NCBI GenBank assembly: GCA_009602725.1
Contig: WELB01000022.1
Location: 971,790 to 1,035,789 of the forward strand
Length of the DNA stretch: 64,000 nucleotides
Direction: 5' to 3'
Source of the DNA: Spirogloea muscicola
Lineage: Eukaryota; Streptophyta; Zygnematophyceae; Spirogloeales; Spirogloeaceae
Shown here: positions 21,507 to 34,203 of the stretch, piece by piece
Position numbering within the stretch: position 1 is the stretch's first letter
How the letters are laid out: every line of letters starts with the position of its first letter
Program-made: the position numbers and the translations under genes
The notes under the pieces: generated by a model
Told to the model about the DNA's origin: nothing
Database searches by the model: none
The model's input: only the letters and a program-made list of their open reading frames with translations

Positions 21507-24500
21507 ATGCCAGCTATTAAGGCTGGACTGCCTTCTCGATTTCGCAATTGGGTCGCGGTGGATTCCGCAACGGCACAACCGGTCACGGACTTCACCAAGA
21601 TGGTGGAGCACGCCCGCAAGGTGCTCAGCACGCCGGACATTGCCGGTCCGAGCAAGCGCCCCCTGCTGGAGGCAGGCGGCTTTGATGCAGAGCGAAGCAA
21701 GAAGCGGTTCGACCCACGACACGGCTCGAACGCTCGCCCTCAAGGCGACTTCCCCAAGCCGCGGGTGGAAGGCGCTGGCTGCTTCAAGTGCGGTGCCAAG
21801 AGCCATCAGCTCAGGGACTGCCCGGCGGCAGGTCCCTCACGGCCACGTCCACAGCGCCCTATGGGCCGGGACCAGGGCAATTCCAAGGGCAAGCGTGAGT
21901 GCTTGACCCCTGCCTCTGCAAGGCATCTCATTCAGCCAGACGCACTTGAGCTGTTTGATCTTGCTGGCATTGCTGGCCCGTCAACCAACATACCGGTTGT
22001 GCGCTCCATTTCTGCTTTATTGCAAGGTCTGGAGGCCGGAGGGCCTCTGTTTGTGTGGGTTGCCCACAATGACTTGCAAGAGGCTGCAGATATCTATCTG
22101 AGCTGGCCTGAGTGCCGTCGGCCTGAAGAAATGCTGTTCTTCATTGTGCCACAGAAGCGCGGCGTGGTTGATCAAGCTCCGCTGGGGATGTCGCTGTTGT
22201 GCTCGCACGAGGCGGGACACAGGCTCCTTAGGCGTAGTGTTGATGCCACTCGGCTTAGGCCTTACCCGACAGCGGTCAGGGTATATGTCGCTCGCACCCC
22301 ATTCCTTGGCAGTGTCCATGGGGGACACACTATGCTTTTTGAGGGGCTGGTTGCTGCGGCACCAGCGAGGATCCTCATAGACACAGGGGCCTCAGTGTCT
22401 TTCGTCAAAAGGGATTTGGTGTGCTCCGCTGGCTTGCATTTGCAAGCAGATGGCCTGCCTAGAGTGACATTGGCCGATGGTCACCCAACCGCTGTGTTGG
22501 GCCTGTGCAAGGTTCCCATTCGCATCCAGCAATACAAAGCCGAGGTGCCTTGTTATGCCATTGCGTTGACTGTCGCCTTTGATGTGATATTGGGAGATGA
22601 TTGGCTTTGCGCCACATCAGCATGCCTTGATTTTAAACGCCATACTTGCACGGTACAACGTGGCGCACGGCGCTTTGTCCTTTGCAAGCAGCTTCCCTGT
22701 GCACCGCCGCTGGCGGCAGGGGCTTCCATTCTGCTATCCGCCATGCAGATGAAGCGATTGATTCACAAGAGCACTGTCCAGATGGCATTTCTTGTGATGG
22801 TGGCGTTGAAAGACGAGTCTAAGCCTGACTTGTGTGTGAATGCTGCGAATTCACATGGCGGGGTTCTTGATAAACTGCTGGAAGAGTTTGCGGATGTGTT
22901 TCCCGACTCTCTTCCGGACGGTCTACCTCCTCACCGAGGTGTGGCTCATACAATTCCATTGGAGCCAGGCGCCAACCCGCCTTTCCGTCCCATGTACCGG
23001 CTGAGCCCTCTCGAATTTCGAGAAATGCAATCCCAGGTCGAGGACCTGCTGGCGAAGGGCTACATTGAGCCATCTCAGTCGCCATACGGAGCACCCATCC
23101 TCTTTGTCAAAAAGAAGGATGGCACTCTACGGATGTGCATTGATTATCGGGCTTTGAATAAGCTGACTATCAAGAACCGATACCCATTGCCTCGGATAGA
23201 TGATCTATTCGATTGGCTCGCAGGGGCTACGGTGTTTAGCTCCCTGGACCTCGCAAGTGGGTATCACCAAATTCGAATCACGCCTGCGGATGTTCCAAAG
23301 TCGGCATTTCGTACGCCGCTTGGACATTTTCAGTTCAAGGTGCTGAGCTTTGGTTTGACCAATGCACCGGCTACGTTCCAGGCGGTGATGTCGAGGGTCT
23401 TTGGCCCCCTGCTCTACCATTTTGTGCTGGTTTACTTGGATGACATACTGGTGTTCAGCAAAACGCCTGAAGATCACGTGAAGCACCTGCGCCAAGTGCT
23501 GCAGTTGCTGCGTGAAAATCAATTGTATGCCAAGCGGTCCAAGTGCGCAATTAACCAGCCAGAGCTGACATACCTCGGGCATGTCGTGGGCAAAGACGGC
23601 ATACGTGTCGACCCCAAGAAGACTTCGGTCGTACGGGATTGGCCTGTGCCACAAACTGTGCCTCAATTGCGCTCCTTTTTGGGATTCGCAAATTATTTCC
23701 GAAAGTTCCTACAAGGCTATGGGAACTTGGCACTTCCTCTTACGAAGCTGACTCGTAAGGACGTACCTTGGGATTGGTCGTCCGAATGCCGGACGGCATT
23801 TGAGGGAATACAGCAGGCGTTGACATCTCCGCCTGTGCTGGCCTTTCCTCGTGAAGGCGTGCCATATGAACTCGTCTGCGATGCCTCTTTGACCGGCATT
23901 GGTGCCGTGCTCTTGCAAGAGGGTCACCCGTTAGCGTTTGAGAGCCGCCTGCTGATCCCTGCAGAGCGAAATTACACTACGGGCGAGCAGGAATTGCTGG
24001 CTGTGGTGCACGCCTTACGTGTCTGGCGTTGCTACCTGGAAGGTGTGGCATTTACGGTTGTCACGGATCATTGCCCGTTGACATATTTCCACACGCAGCA
24101 GCATTTGACTAGGCGTCAAGCTCGATGGGCTGAGTGCATGGCACAATTCGATTTCCAGTGGGTTTATCGCCCTGGACGTCTTAATGTTGCAGACCCTGTG
24201 AGTCGCAACATTCGCGGCGCTGATGCGTTGGCTTCCTTGAATGCTTCTGGAGTGCGGGCTACAGGACTGCGTCCGACTCGTCAAGCTTCTCGGCACACCA
24301 CGGCTGAGCTCTCTGAGCTCTATGTGCGTATCCGTAAAGGGTATGGCACAGACCCATGGTTTGCTGACGCCGCCAACGTACGCACCCTCACCGATGACAA
24401 AGGCTTCTGGTGGCAAGGTGACGCTATTGTGGTCCCCGACTGCAATGCCTTGCGCACAGACATTATGCAGGAGCTGCATGATACGCCTTACAGTGGTCAT

Positions 24501-24638
24501 TTGGGAGTGAGCAAAACCAAACAGGCTGTGCGACGCCTCTTTTGGTGGAAGGGCTTGTCCGCCCAGGTGCGCGCTTTTGTGGCAAGCTGTGCCACATGCC
24601 AGCGTAGTAAGGCAATCTCTCACAAACCTGCCGGATGA
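21507..24638 (+). pseudogene. G3 gag-pol polyprotein, long open frame
   Basis: 1043 residues in one frame from a mid-gag Met. Zinc knuckle [14 protein letters not shown], protease [28 protein letters not shown] and [13 protein letters not shown], RNase [21 protein letters not shown], and the integrase zinc domain ending [16 protein letters not shown], then TGA. Gag and pol share one frame here, with no frameshift site between them, as in many chromoviruses. The TGA replaces a codon in the GLLQ motif (compare G2). A following deletion removes part of the integrase N-terminus, so the enzyme cannot be complete. Confidence 0.9.
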
Positions 24639-25362
24639 CTTCAGGCCTTGCAGATTACGGAGCGGAATTGGTCTGATGTGAATAAAGCACAATTGCCTAA
24701 GACGCGGAACGGCTATGATGCCATATTTCCACACGCAGCAGCATTTGACTAGGCGTCAAGCTCGATGGGCTGAGTGCATGGCACAATTCGATTTCCAGTG
24801 GGTTTACCGCCGTGGACGTCTTAATGTTGCAGACCCTGTGAGTTGCAACATTCGCGGCGCTGATGCGTTGGCTTCCTTGAATGCTTCTGGAGTGCGGGCT
24901 GCAGGACTGCGTCCGACTCGCCAAGCTTCTCGGCACACCACGGCTGATCTCTCTGAGCTCTACGTGCGTATCCGTAAAGAGTATGGCACAGACCCCTGGT
25001 TTGCTGAAGCCGCCAACGTAAGCACCCTCACTGATGACAAAGGCTTCTGGTGGCAAGGCGACGCTATTGTGGTCCCGAACTGCAATGCCGTGCGCACAGA
25101 CATAATGCAGGAGCTGCATGATACGCCTTACAGTGGTCATTTGGGAGTGAGCAAAACCAAACAGGCTGTGCGACGCCTCTTTTGGTGGAAGGGCTTGTCC
25201 GCCCAGGTGCGCGCTTTTGTGGCAAGCTGTGCCACATGCCAGCGTAATAAGGCAATCTCTCACAAACCTGCCGGATGACTTCAGGCCTTGCAGATTACGG
25301 AGCGGAATTGGTCTGATGTGAATAAAACACAATTGCCTAAGACGCGGAACGGCTATGATGCC
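24083..25362 (+). repeat. 640-bp direct tandem duplication inside G3 pol
   Basis: The segment starting 'atatttccacacgcag' at 24083 recurs starting at 24723, with a small number of substitutions. It covers the RNase H end and the integrase zinc domain. Both copies share the TGA after KPAG and the same deletion before CACAATTGCC, so those lesions predate the duplication. Confidence 0.9.
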
Positions 25363-25858
25363 ATTGTCGTCTCTGTGGATCGCCTGAGTTAAATGGTGCA
25401 TTTTGCTCCCACTACTATGCGGGCATCGGCGAATGATTTCGCTGGCATCTTTGTGGATAAGGTGTGGAAGCTACATGGGGTACCTGAGAGGCTGGTCTCG
25501 GACCGCGATCCGCGATCCGCTTTACAGGTCACTTCTGGAAAGAAGTCTGCAAGCTCATTGGCACGAAGCAGTCCATGTCCACAGCCTTCCATCCACAAAC
25601 GGATGGCCAAAATGAGCGAATGAATCGAGTTCTTGAGGACATGTTGAGGCACTTTGTCAATTCCAGCCAAACTGACTGGGATGACTATTTGGCTCCAGCT
25701 GAATATGCTGTGAACAATGCCCATCATGCGTCCAAGTGGGTTGGACCATTTGCAGTAGTACGCCTTGTGGGCAAGGTGTCCTACGAGTTGAAGACACCGG
25801 TGCATCGGAAGGTCCATAACGTCTTCCATGTGTCTCAGCTTTAAAGCCTTCCTTTCGG

Positions 25859-26125
25859 ATGGTCGTGTCCAACCGCCCACCACCTCCACTAGTCATCGAG
25901 GATGATCTTGATTTTGAGGTGGAAGAGATCTTGTCTCACAGGGACAAGCCTCGAGGGCGTAAGACCCGTGAGTATCTGGTGAAGTGCCTCGGGTATGGGC
26001 CTGAGCACAACACGTGGGAGCCTGCGGCCGATTTGGCAAATTGTCCAGATGTTCTCAGGGAATACCTGGCCAAGGGTGGTAGTTCTCCTAGGCTTGGTAG
26101 AGGCAGCAGCCGTCGGGCATCTTAA
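25859..26125 (+). pseudogene. G3 chromodomain
   Basis: FEVEEILSHRDKPRGRK, REYLVKCLGYGPEHNTWEPA and LANCPDVLREYLAKG, close to G2. Open for 88 residues. Separated from the GPF/GKVSYELKTP module at 25735-25844 by a one-base frame break around 25845. Confidence 0.85.
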
Positions 26126-26183
26126 TACTTGTCGGCTGTTTTCTCGTTGTTCCCGAGGACGTGAACACCAGAGTGGGGAGGTA

Positions 26184-26635
26184 TGTAATGAACCAGCCGT
26201 TTGGTAAAACAAAGCACATGGCTCTGTTGGCATTACATGACCGGCTATTTGGGACAAGTGGCCCGGCCAGGTGGCGGGCTGGCTTGCCGGGCAAGTGGCC
26301 CGCCCAGAGGCGGGCCCGCCCGTCCAGAAATACCCCTCGCCAAGTCACCCTGCCAAGGGGGGACCTTGGGCCCGCCGCAAGGGCAGGCCTTGGGGCGACC
26401 CGCTCACACCCCTGGAGGGGGGGTGGCAAGGTGCCGCACCTTGCTGCGGGGCCTGCTGCGCCGGCCTGCGCCCAGGAGGTGGAGTCGCCGCCGGACGGCG
26501 GCGGCACGGGGCCTGTCTTCCGCTGCGCTCATGCGCTAGTGCTTTGCCTGTGTAGTGGGTTGGTCCCTAAACCCCCTACAGCCGAACTCAAGGACTGCTC
26601 ACCCTGACTGCGTGTGTAGGGCGAGGTTCCTTACA
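26184..26635 (+). repeat. 3' LTR of G3, family A
   Basis: TGTAATGAACCAGCC to GGTTCCTTACA, 452 bp, preceded by the GAGTGGGGAGGTA tract. Shorter than the G2 copy. It is directly followed by the gag region of G4. Confidence 0.85.
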
Positions 26636-29600
26636 GTAGCGATGATGTCTCGAGTTGACAAGACCACCTTTCAGCCCGTGACCACTTTGGAGAAATTCGT
26701 AAAACAACCTCGTCAGTCGTACTCGATGTACCCAACGCGCAAGCGAGTCTGGAGGAAGATGGGGACAAGTCGGGGCCTTCATCCCAGAAGCGCTTCTCGC
26801 TTCGCTTCTCGCTTCGCTTCGCGCTTCTCAAGCCCAAACATGGGTTCAAGCCAGGTGGTAGGTCTGGGCCACTATCGCGGTCGGCGCCAGCCAAGGGTCC
26901 AGCGAAGTTCGTCCCAGAAGAGGACAGCGCCTGCTACCGATGTGGCCAAATGGCTCACCGAATTCGGGAGTGCCCGCAGCCGTCAACGACCCAACCTACC
27001 AAGCCCGCATCGACGCGCCCGAAGGGCTCGTATAAGGGAAAATGCAAAATTGAGTGCCCCTCCCTGTCACCTTTGTGGGTGTTTCATCGGCATCATGTGG
27101 CAATGCTTAGAACCAGTGTGTTCACTGTCTATATGCCAGTAGTGCGCTCTGTGCATGGGCTTAAGCAAGCACTGGTGAACCGAAGTCCCCTAATTGTGTG
27201 AGTTCCAATCAGGTGCAGAAGCTGCGAGCACGTACTTGAGCTGGATCAGTTTCCATGGTGCTAAAGAATCGGTGTTCTTCATTGTGCCGTGCAGTCGAGG
27301 ATTAATCCCTCGACCTCCGTCGGGGCTTGTCTTGTTGTGTCGCAACATGGCAAAGCGCCCCCAGGTGAAGTCGGGAGTTGATAACGTATTACGCCCCTCA
27401 AGGAGACTGTTAGTACATGTAGCTCGAAAGTTTAGTCTTACTGCTGTAAGTGCCTCGGCAGTTGCTGCCGTAGCGCCGAAAATTATGTTCTCTGGACTGG
27501 TGGCCGATCAGCCGGTCCAGATCCTTATAGATACGGGGGTTACTGTCTCCTGCGTCAGCAGGAATTTTGTGAGCAACAAGGGTTTTGAAAGTCCATTGGT
27601 GTCTCTTAAGCTACATTGGCTAATGGACATACTGCCAAAGTCATGGGTTTCTGTCGAGTCCCCAAACGCTTTCAAAGTTATGAGACGGTTGTGTCTTGCC
27701 TTGTCATTGCATTGGCACCGGGCTTTCATGTATATATAGGCGATGATTGGCTATGTTCCACTGCGGCCCTGCTTGACTTCAATACGCGGACTTGCTCCGG
27801 TAAACGCGGTGCTCGTCTTTTGTATTGCACAAAGACGTTCCCCGCGCCCCACCATCCGTGAATGGTTCCTCTATTCAGCTGGCGGCTGTGCAGTTCAAGA
27901 AGCTCCTTCACGCAGAACCGGCTTCGCCCGTGTGTCTGTTGGTGGTAAGGAGTTCTGAGTCTCCCCTTGACTCAGGAGTAGTGAGTGATGTGGCCTCACG
28001 TTGTGCGGCTCTTGACAAGTTGTTGGCAAATTTTCAGATGTAATCCCCGATGTTTTACCCAGACGGTCTGCCTCCTCACCGAGGCGTGGCTCATACAATT
28101 TTATTCCCTTGCAGCCCGCCGCTGCGCCGCCGTACCGTCCCATGTATCGACTAAGTCTTTCGAATTCGCGAGATGCAATCCCAAGTGGAGGATTGCTAAA
28201 GAAAGGGCATATTGAGCCTTTCCAGTCGCCGCACAGTGTACTGATCCTCTTCGTTAAGAAGAAAGATGGTAGTTTTCGGATGTGCATCGACTATCGAGCT
28301 GAACAAGCTCACAGTCAAGAATCGATACCCGTTGCCGCACATTGATGATCTGTTCGATCGTCTCGCGGAAGCTAATGTGTTCAGCTACCTCGATTTGCCA
28401 AGCGGATATCACCAAATTCGTATTACACCTGAGGATGTATCGAATTCGGCGTTCCGTACGCCATTCGATCACTTCCAATTCAAGGTGCAGAGTTTTGGGT
28501 TGACCAATGCACCTGCCACATTTCAGGCTGTAATGACGAAGGTCCCCCCTACTGTACGATTTCGTGCTGGATTACTTGGATGACATACTGGTGTTCAGTG
28601 AAACGCCAGAAGATCACGTGCGGCACCTCGGCAAGTATGCAGTTGCTCCGTGCAAGCAAGTTGTATGCCAAAAAATCCAAGTGTGTCTTCCACCAGCCCG
28701 AACTGACATACTTAAGTATGTCGCGCCGACCCCAAAACGACTGCAGTAGTGAAGGACTGGCCGGTGCCGCGGAATGTGCCACAGTTGCGTTCCTTCTTGG
28801 GATTCGCGAATTACTTCCGTAAGTTCCTGCAAGGATGCGGATGTGCGGCATCTCCTCTTACGAAGCTCACTCGTAAGGACGTGTCCTGGGGGTGAACGTC
28901 CGAGTGCCAGAAGGCATTCAAGGATAAAGAACGGGTCCTAATATATCAACTCATTTCAGCCTTGCCTCGAGAAGGCGTGCCATTTGAAGCAATCCGTGAC
29001 GCCTCATTGATCGGTATTGGTGCCGTTAACTGCAGGAGGGCCACCCCGTAGCATTTGAGAGTCGCCTGCTTCGTCCGGCAGAGCGTGACTACACTACGGG
29101 GGAGCAAGAGCTCCTTGCTGTTGTGCACGCCCTACGTGTGTGGCGATGCTAACTCGAGGGTGTCGAAATCACGGTCGTATATTGCCCGTTGACCTACTTT
29201 CATACACAACAGCATTTGAGCAGGCGTCAAACAATGTGGGCAGAGTTGTTGGCCATAGTCCATTTCCAGTGGGTGTACCGCCCTGGAAGCATCAATGAGG
29301 CGGACCAGGTGAGCCGCAACATTGTAAAGGCTGATGTGGCGGCTGTCTTGCACGCTTCAGGGGTTCGGACCGCAGACTTACGGCCTACTCGTGGAGCTGC
29401 GCGACAGTCCATCGCCAACCTCTCTGAGCTGTATACGCGTACTCGTGATGGGTATAGCCTGACCCGTGGTTTGCAGATGCAACCAAATACACGCACACTT
29501 GTGTCTGACCAAGGGGTTTGGTGGCAAGGGGACGCCATTGTAGTTCCTGATTGCAATGTCCAACGAAGTACTATCATGCAAGAGATGCATGAGCCACCTA

Positions 29601-30928
29601 ATAGTGGTCATTTGGGTGTGGGGAAAAGAAAGAAAGCTATTCAGCTTCTCTTTTGGTGGCCCGGCTTGAAAGCCCAGATACAGTCTTTTGTGAAGACTTG
29701 CGCCACCTGCCAGCGTAATAAGGCACGCTCTCACAAGCCTGCCGGATTGCTCCAACCTTTGGAGATTACACCGCGGAACTGGTCTGATGTCAGTGTGGAT
29801 TTCATTACCCAACTCCCCAAGACGCGCAAAGGCTATGATGCCATTGTCGTGTTTGTGGATCGTCTAAGTAAACTGGTGCATTTTGCGCTTACGACCACCA
29901 CAGTGTCCGCTCAGGTATTGCCTGGTATATTCGTGGACCGTGTATGGAAATTGCACGGAGTGCCCGAGCGAATCGTGTCTGATTGCGACCATTGCTTCAC
30001 CGATTACTTCTGGCGTGAAGTGTGCAGGCTTATTGGCACTAACAATCCTCATCCACGGCATTCCACCTCCAGACCGATGTCAGACTGAAAGGATGAATCG
30101 GGTTTCGAAGGACATGTTACGGCATTTTGTAAACCCCAGCCAGACTGACTGGGATAAGTATCTTGCTCCAGCGGAATATGCTGTGAACAATGCCTTCATT
30201 AGTCCACCAAGAACACCCCTTTCTTCCTCAACTACGGTCAGCATCCCCGGGCTTTTACAGGTGGGGAGGCCGGAATGCGTGCCGGCCGCAGGGATCTTTA
30301 CCGGTCACCTCCTGGAAGCTCAGCGGAGGGCTAGGCAATGCTTGGAGATTGCCCAGCAACGGCAAAAGGCGTAGCGTCGAGATATATCCTTGGACGTGGG
30401 TGCTCAAGTGCTATGAGCACAAAGCACCTCTCCATTCGGGCTGTAGGTACGCCTAAATTGCTGCCAAAGTGAGTTCCAAGTGAGTTCCCTTTCGTTTGAT
30501 GCGCAATATCGGTCCGGTCGCATATGAGCTGGATACACCGGTACACTGGAAAATCCACAAGGTATTCCACGTGTACCAGCTCGAACCCTTCTATTCGGAT
30601 GGTCGTGTCCAACCGCCCCCACCTCCCCTCGTCGTTGCGAACGAGGAAGACTTTCAGGTGGAGGAGATATCGTCTCACTGCGAGAAACTCCGTGGCGACG
30701 TAAGTCCCGAGAGTACCTTGTCGAGTGGCTCGGTCATGGACATGAGCGCAAAAAAGTGGAAACCAACGGCTAATCTTGCCCATTGTCGCGCCGTTCTCCG
30801 TAAGTATCTTGCCAAAGGGCATTCCCCTTTGCGTCGTAGTACCACAGGCCCCCGTCAAACTTAACCTCTTCGGGATTGTGCCCTCCTATCCTTGTTCCCG
30901 AGGACGTGAACATCGAAGTGGGGAGGAT
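26636..30928 (+). pseudogene. Ty3/gypsy chromovirus G4, decayed gag-pol
   Basis: Gag end with a zinc knuckle CYRCGQMAHRIREC (26931-26973). Protease ILIDTGVTVSCVSRNF (27510-27560, with the usual Ala after TG changed to Val). RT 28080-28840, with a KKKDGSFRMCIDYR box and [11 protein letters not shown] at 28566-28600 after frameshifts. RNase H 28950-29230, integrase 29480-30330 (VDRLSKLVHFALTT, CATCQRNKARSHKPAGLLQP) and chromodomain 30600-30840. Many stops and indels. No 5' LTR of its own is visible; the LTR at 30929 is its 3' LTR. Around 26780-26830 lies a CGCTTCTCGCTT simple repeat. Confidence 0.85.
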
Positions 30929-31754
30929 TGTAACGTCCCCGCCGTTACGGGACGCTTAACTTCGAATTTAGCGCTAACCACTGACGCGCACGTTACTGAC
31001 GCGTGCGACGCGCGTGCGACGCACAAGAGCGCCGCACAAGGTGTCGTGCGGTGTGACGCGCCTGCTGACGATATGACGTTCAGGCGCGCCGCCTCCAGCA
31101 GAGGCGGCAAATCCTGAACTTCCAGAACGGAGCTCCTCGGCATATTCCTGAATCTGCCGCCGTGCTCGCAATGACGTGTATGTGACACGTGTGGCGCGCC
31201 CGTGACGCCGCGCCACATCCGTGACCCACTGGCGGCGCCGCAAGCCGGCTCCGCGGGGCGCCGCTGCAAGGCGGCGCCGCAGGGCGCCGCTCGGTGGCGC
31301 CGCAGAACGGCCGCCGCCTTCAGAAGGGAGCCGCGTGGCCTGCCCTCGCACTAGATTCCCCTTGTGGAGCCCGCCTTCCCGAAAATGGGCCCTGAGACGA
31401 GCCTCCCAGGGACCCCTGGGGAGGGTGGCGCATGAAGCACTACAAGTAGGGCTGAGAGCAGACTCGGGGGACACCCGGTCAACATGCCTGCTGCTGCACC
31501 CCGTCGCCGCATCCCGTTGTCGCGGATCTTCATCGGCTATTTTTGAGTAAGACTGTGACTGCTTCCTTTGAGGACAGTCTCTGACCCGTAACTGAGAGGT
31601 GAATCGCCGCCCGTCGGCGGCGCCTCAGGCAAGGTATTCCGCTGCGTAGTACACGTGTGCTTCACTGTGCCGGGGGTTTGTCTCTGAACCCCAGCGACCG
31701 AAACCAATAAGAATATACTAATCCCTGACTTTACTCTTCAGGGTCAGGGTCATG
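30929..31754 (+). repeat. 3' LTR of G4, family D
   Basis: Starts TGTAACGTCCCC straight after AGTGGGGAGGAT and matches the inverted copy at 14863-15648. The end reads GGGTCAGGGTCATGAC instead of the expected TTACA, so the last bases are lost at the junction with G5. Confidence 0.8.
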
Positions 31755-33308
31755 ACTTGGCACAACTCAGATTCCAGTGGATTTGCACCGCCCTGAAAGG
31801 ATCAACGTTGCGGACCCCGGTGAGCCGCAACATTGTAGGCGCTGCTGTGGCGCCTGTCCTGTGTGCCACAACGGTTCAGACTGCAGACGTGCGGCCTACC
31901 CGTGGGGCCGCAGGGCAAAGCACCACCAACCTCTCTTGAGCTGTATGTACGTTATTCGTGATGGGTATGGCACAGACCCTTGGTTTGCACTTGCAACCGA
32001 TACACGCACAGTAGTATATGACCAAGGCTTCTGGTGGCGAGGTGACGCCATTGTGGTGCCCAACTGCAATGCCTTGCGCAATAGTATCACACAAGAGACC
32101 CATGAGACTCCGTACAGTGGACATTTGGGTAAGGAAAGACAAAGAAAGCTATTCAACTTCTCTTTTGGTGGCCCCCCTTGCAAGGCCACGTACGGTCTTT
32201 TGTCAAGACGTGTGCCACCTGCCAGCGTAGTAAGGCACGCTCTTACAAGCCTGCCGGGTTGCTTCAACCTTTAAAGATCTTTCGCGGAATGGTACTGGTC
32301 TGATGTCAGGGTGGATTTGATCACCCATTTGCCTAAGACGCGCAACGGCTATGACGCCATTGTCGTGTTTGTGGCTCGTGTAAGTAAGACGGTGCATTTT
32401 GTCCTGACGACCACACGGGTGTCCGCTCGGGAATTTGCTGGCATGTTTGTGGACCGAGTATGGGAACAGCACGGAGTACCCGAGCGCATCGTGTCTGACC
32501 GTGATCCTAGCTTCACGGGTCACTTCTGAAGAGAAGTGTGCAGGACTCTTGGCACGAAGCACTTTCGTGATCTACCAAAAACACACCGTTCTTCCTAGAT
32601 TAAGGTCAGCGTCCCCGATCACCTTCGCAGGTGGGGAGGCCGGAGCGCGTTCCGGCCACAGTAAGCTTCACCGGTACCCTCTTTTGGAAGCTCAGCGGAG
32701 GGCTAAGCAATTTCTTGACAACTGCTCAGAATCGGCAAAAGCAGTATGCTGATCTACGTCGCAGGGACGTGTCCTTCGACGTGGGTACCCAAGTGCTGTT
32801 GAGCACCAACACTTACGCTTGCGGGCTGTAGGTACGCACAAAGTTGCTGCCAAAGCGGGTTGGACCCTTTTGTGCGCCTGATCGGCAAGGTCGCATACGA
32901 GCTTGATACGCCGGTACAATGGAAAATCCACAAAGTTTTGCATGTGTCTCAGCTCGAGCCATACCATACGGATTGCCGTGTCCAACCGCCCCCATCTCCC
33001 CTCGTTATTGATGGCGAGAAAGAGTTTCAAGTGGAGGAGATTCTGTCGCACTAAAACAAACTCTGTGGGCGTCGTAAATCCCATGAGTACTTATCGAGTG
33101 GCTCGGCAATGGGCCGGAGCACAATATATGGGAATTTGCGGACAATCTTGCCCATGTCCTTCCCGCGTCCAGAAGCTTATCTGACAGGAGGCACGGGCTC
33201 TTCTCACCGTCGTCCAGTCTCTTCCCGCCGGGGTTGATCTCCCTGGGTTGAACTCCCTGCAGTTCTTCTTCTTGTTCCCGAGGACGTGAACAGCTAAGTG
33301 GGGAGGTA
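31755..33308 (+). pseudogene. Ty3/gypsy chromovirus G5, 5'-truncated (RNase H end to chromodomain)
   Basis: Begins in the RNase H C-terminus (LRFQWICTALKG, VSRNIVGAAV). Continues with the integrase zinc domain (31960-32270), core (32300-32530, AIVVFVARVSKTVHFVLTTT and RIVSDRDPSFTGHF; stop after GHF), GPF module (32860) and a partial chromodomain (33000-33180). The integrase C-terminal core motif HPQTDGQ is deleted. Same subfamily as the 3' part of G7. Confidence 0.8.
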
Positions 33309-34203
33309 TGTAACATTTCCCCGTTTGGGCGTGCCAACGGTGCCGGTAACCTCGTATCGTGTCTACCGTTTGGAGTCCCAAACGGTGCAGGTAAGCACCC
33401 CGTGTAGCTAAGTACGACTTTGTACCGCACGTGCAGGCGGCCTCACCCGCCAGGTTGTCCGAGAGGCGCTGCTTCGCTCGCGCGCAGCATCGTCCGGGAG
33501 TTGTCGTACTCCTTTTGGCGGACGCTGCTTCGCTCGCGCGCGGCATCGTCCGGGACTTTAACTCCATTTGCCAGGCGCCGCTTCCTTCGCTCGCGAGAGC
33601 GTCTGGCAAATCCGTCGTGTTCCCTGGAGTTTCCCTCCAGCCGTCAGGCGCTGCTTTGCTCGCGCGGGGCAGCGTCCGGCAGATCCGTCGTGTTCCCTGG
33701 ACTCTCACTCCAGCCGCCATACGCTGCTTTCCCGCGCGCGGCAGCGTCCGGCTTATTCGTCGTTTCCCTTGTCTGGCCCGCCCCTCCAGGGGAGGGCCAT
33801 GGGGGCGTCGTCACGCCCTCTGGGTAAGGGTGGCAGGAGAAATGCTACAAGTAGTGGGCCTTGGCCGGGACCCCTCAGTCCGACCAACGCCGAGAGGGAC
33901 ACAGCTTTGCTGCTGCCCAGCCAGCCCCGCTGCTGCCTGCTGCCGCCGCCGCCGCCACAGCTCTGCTGCTGTCGCCTGCTGGCCAGCCCGTCGCCGCAGC
34001 TCGTTGCTGCGGGCCCCGCCGGCTCTCTGTAAGTCTATTGATAGAGTCACCGCCCTAGGGATGCCTCAGGGTAAGACTTCCGCTGCGCTCCGTGCGCGTA
34101 TGTGCGTTGGCGTTCTGTATGAGGTTGTCTCCAATACACCCTATGTTCGAACCCAAACCGGGATATTCTGACCCTGTGTGATTAAGGCAAGGGATGTTAC
34201 AGA
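33309..34203 (+). repeat. 3' LTR of G5, family C
   Basis: TGTAACATTTCCCC to GGGATGTTACA, 895 bp. It contains five degenerate units of the type 'gctgcttcgctcgcgcg..catcgtccggg' at 33440-33780 and a 'gctacaagtagtggg' block near 33845, similar in position to the core-promoter-like block of family B. A related LTR is at 47888-48659. Confidence 0.8.

Larger units (their letters stand above)
21306..26183 (+). mobile_element. Ty3/gypsy chromovirus G3 (internal region)
   Basis: Same family as G2, in inverted orientation. It starts in the middle of gag (at ESGGWDFFCSSLMSAYGD), so the N-terminal third and the 5' LTR are absent. Pol is open to 24638. Downstream it has a 640-bp tandem duplication (24083-24722 and 24723-25362) and a deletion in the integrase near 25730 that joins YAVNNAHHAS to KWVGPFAVV. 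It ends with a chromodomain (25859-26125) and a polypurine tract (26170-26183). Confidence 0.9.
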
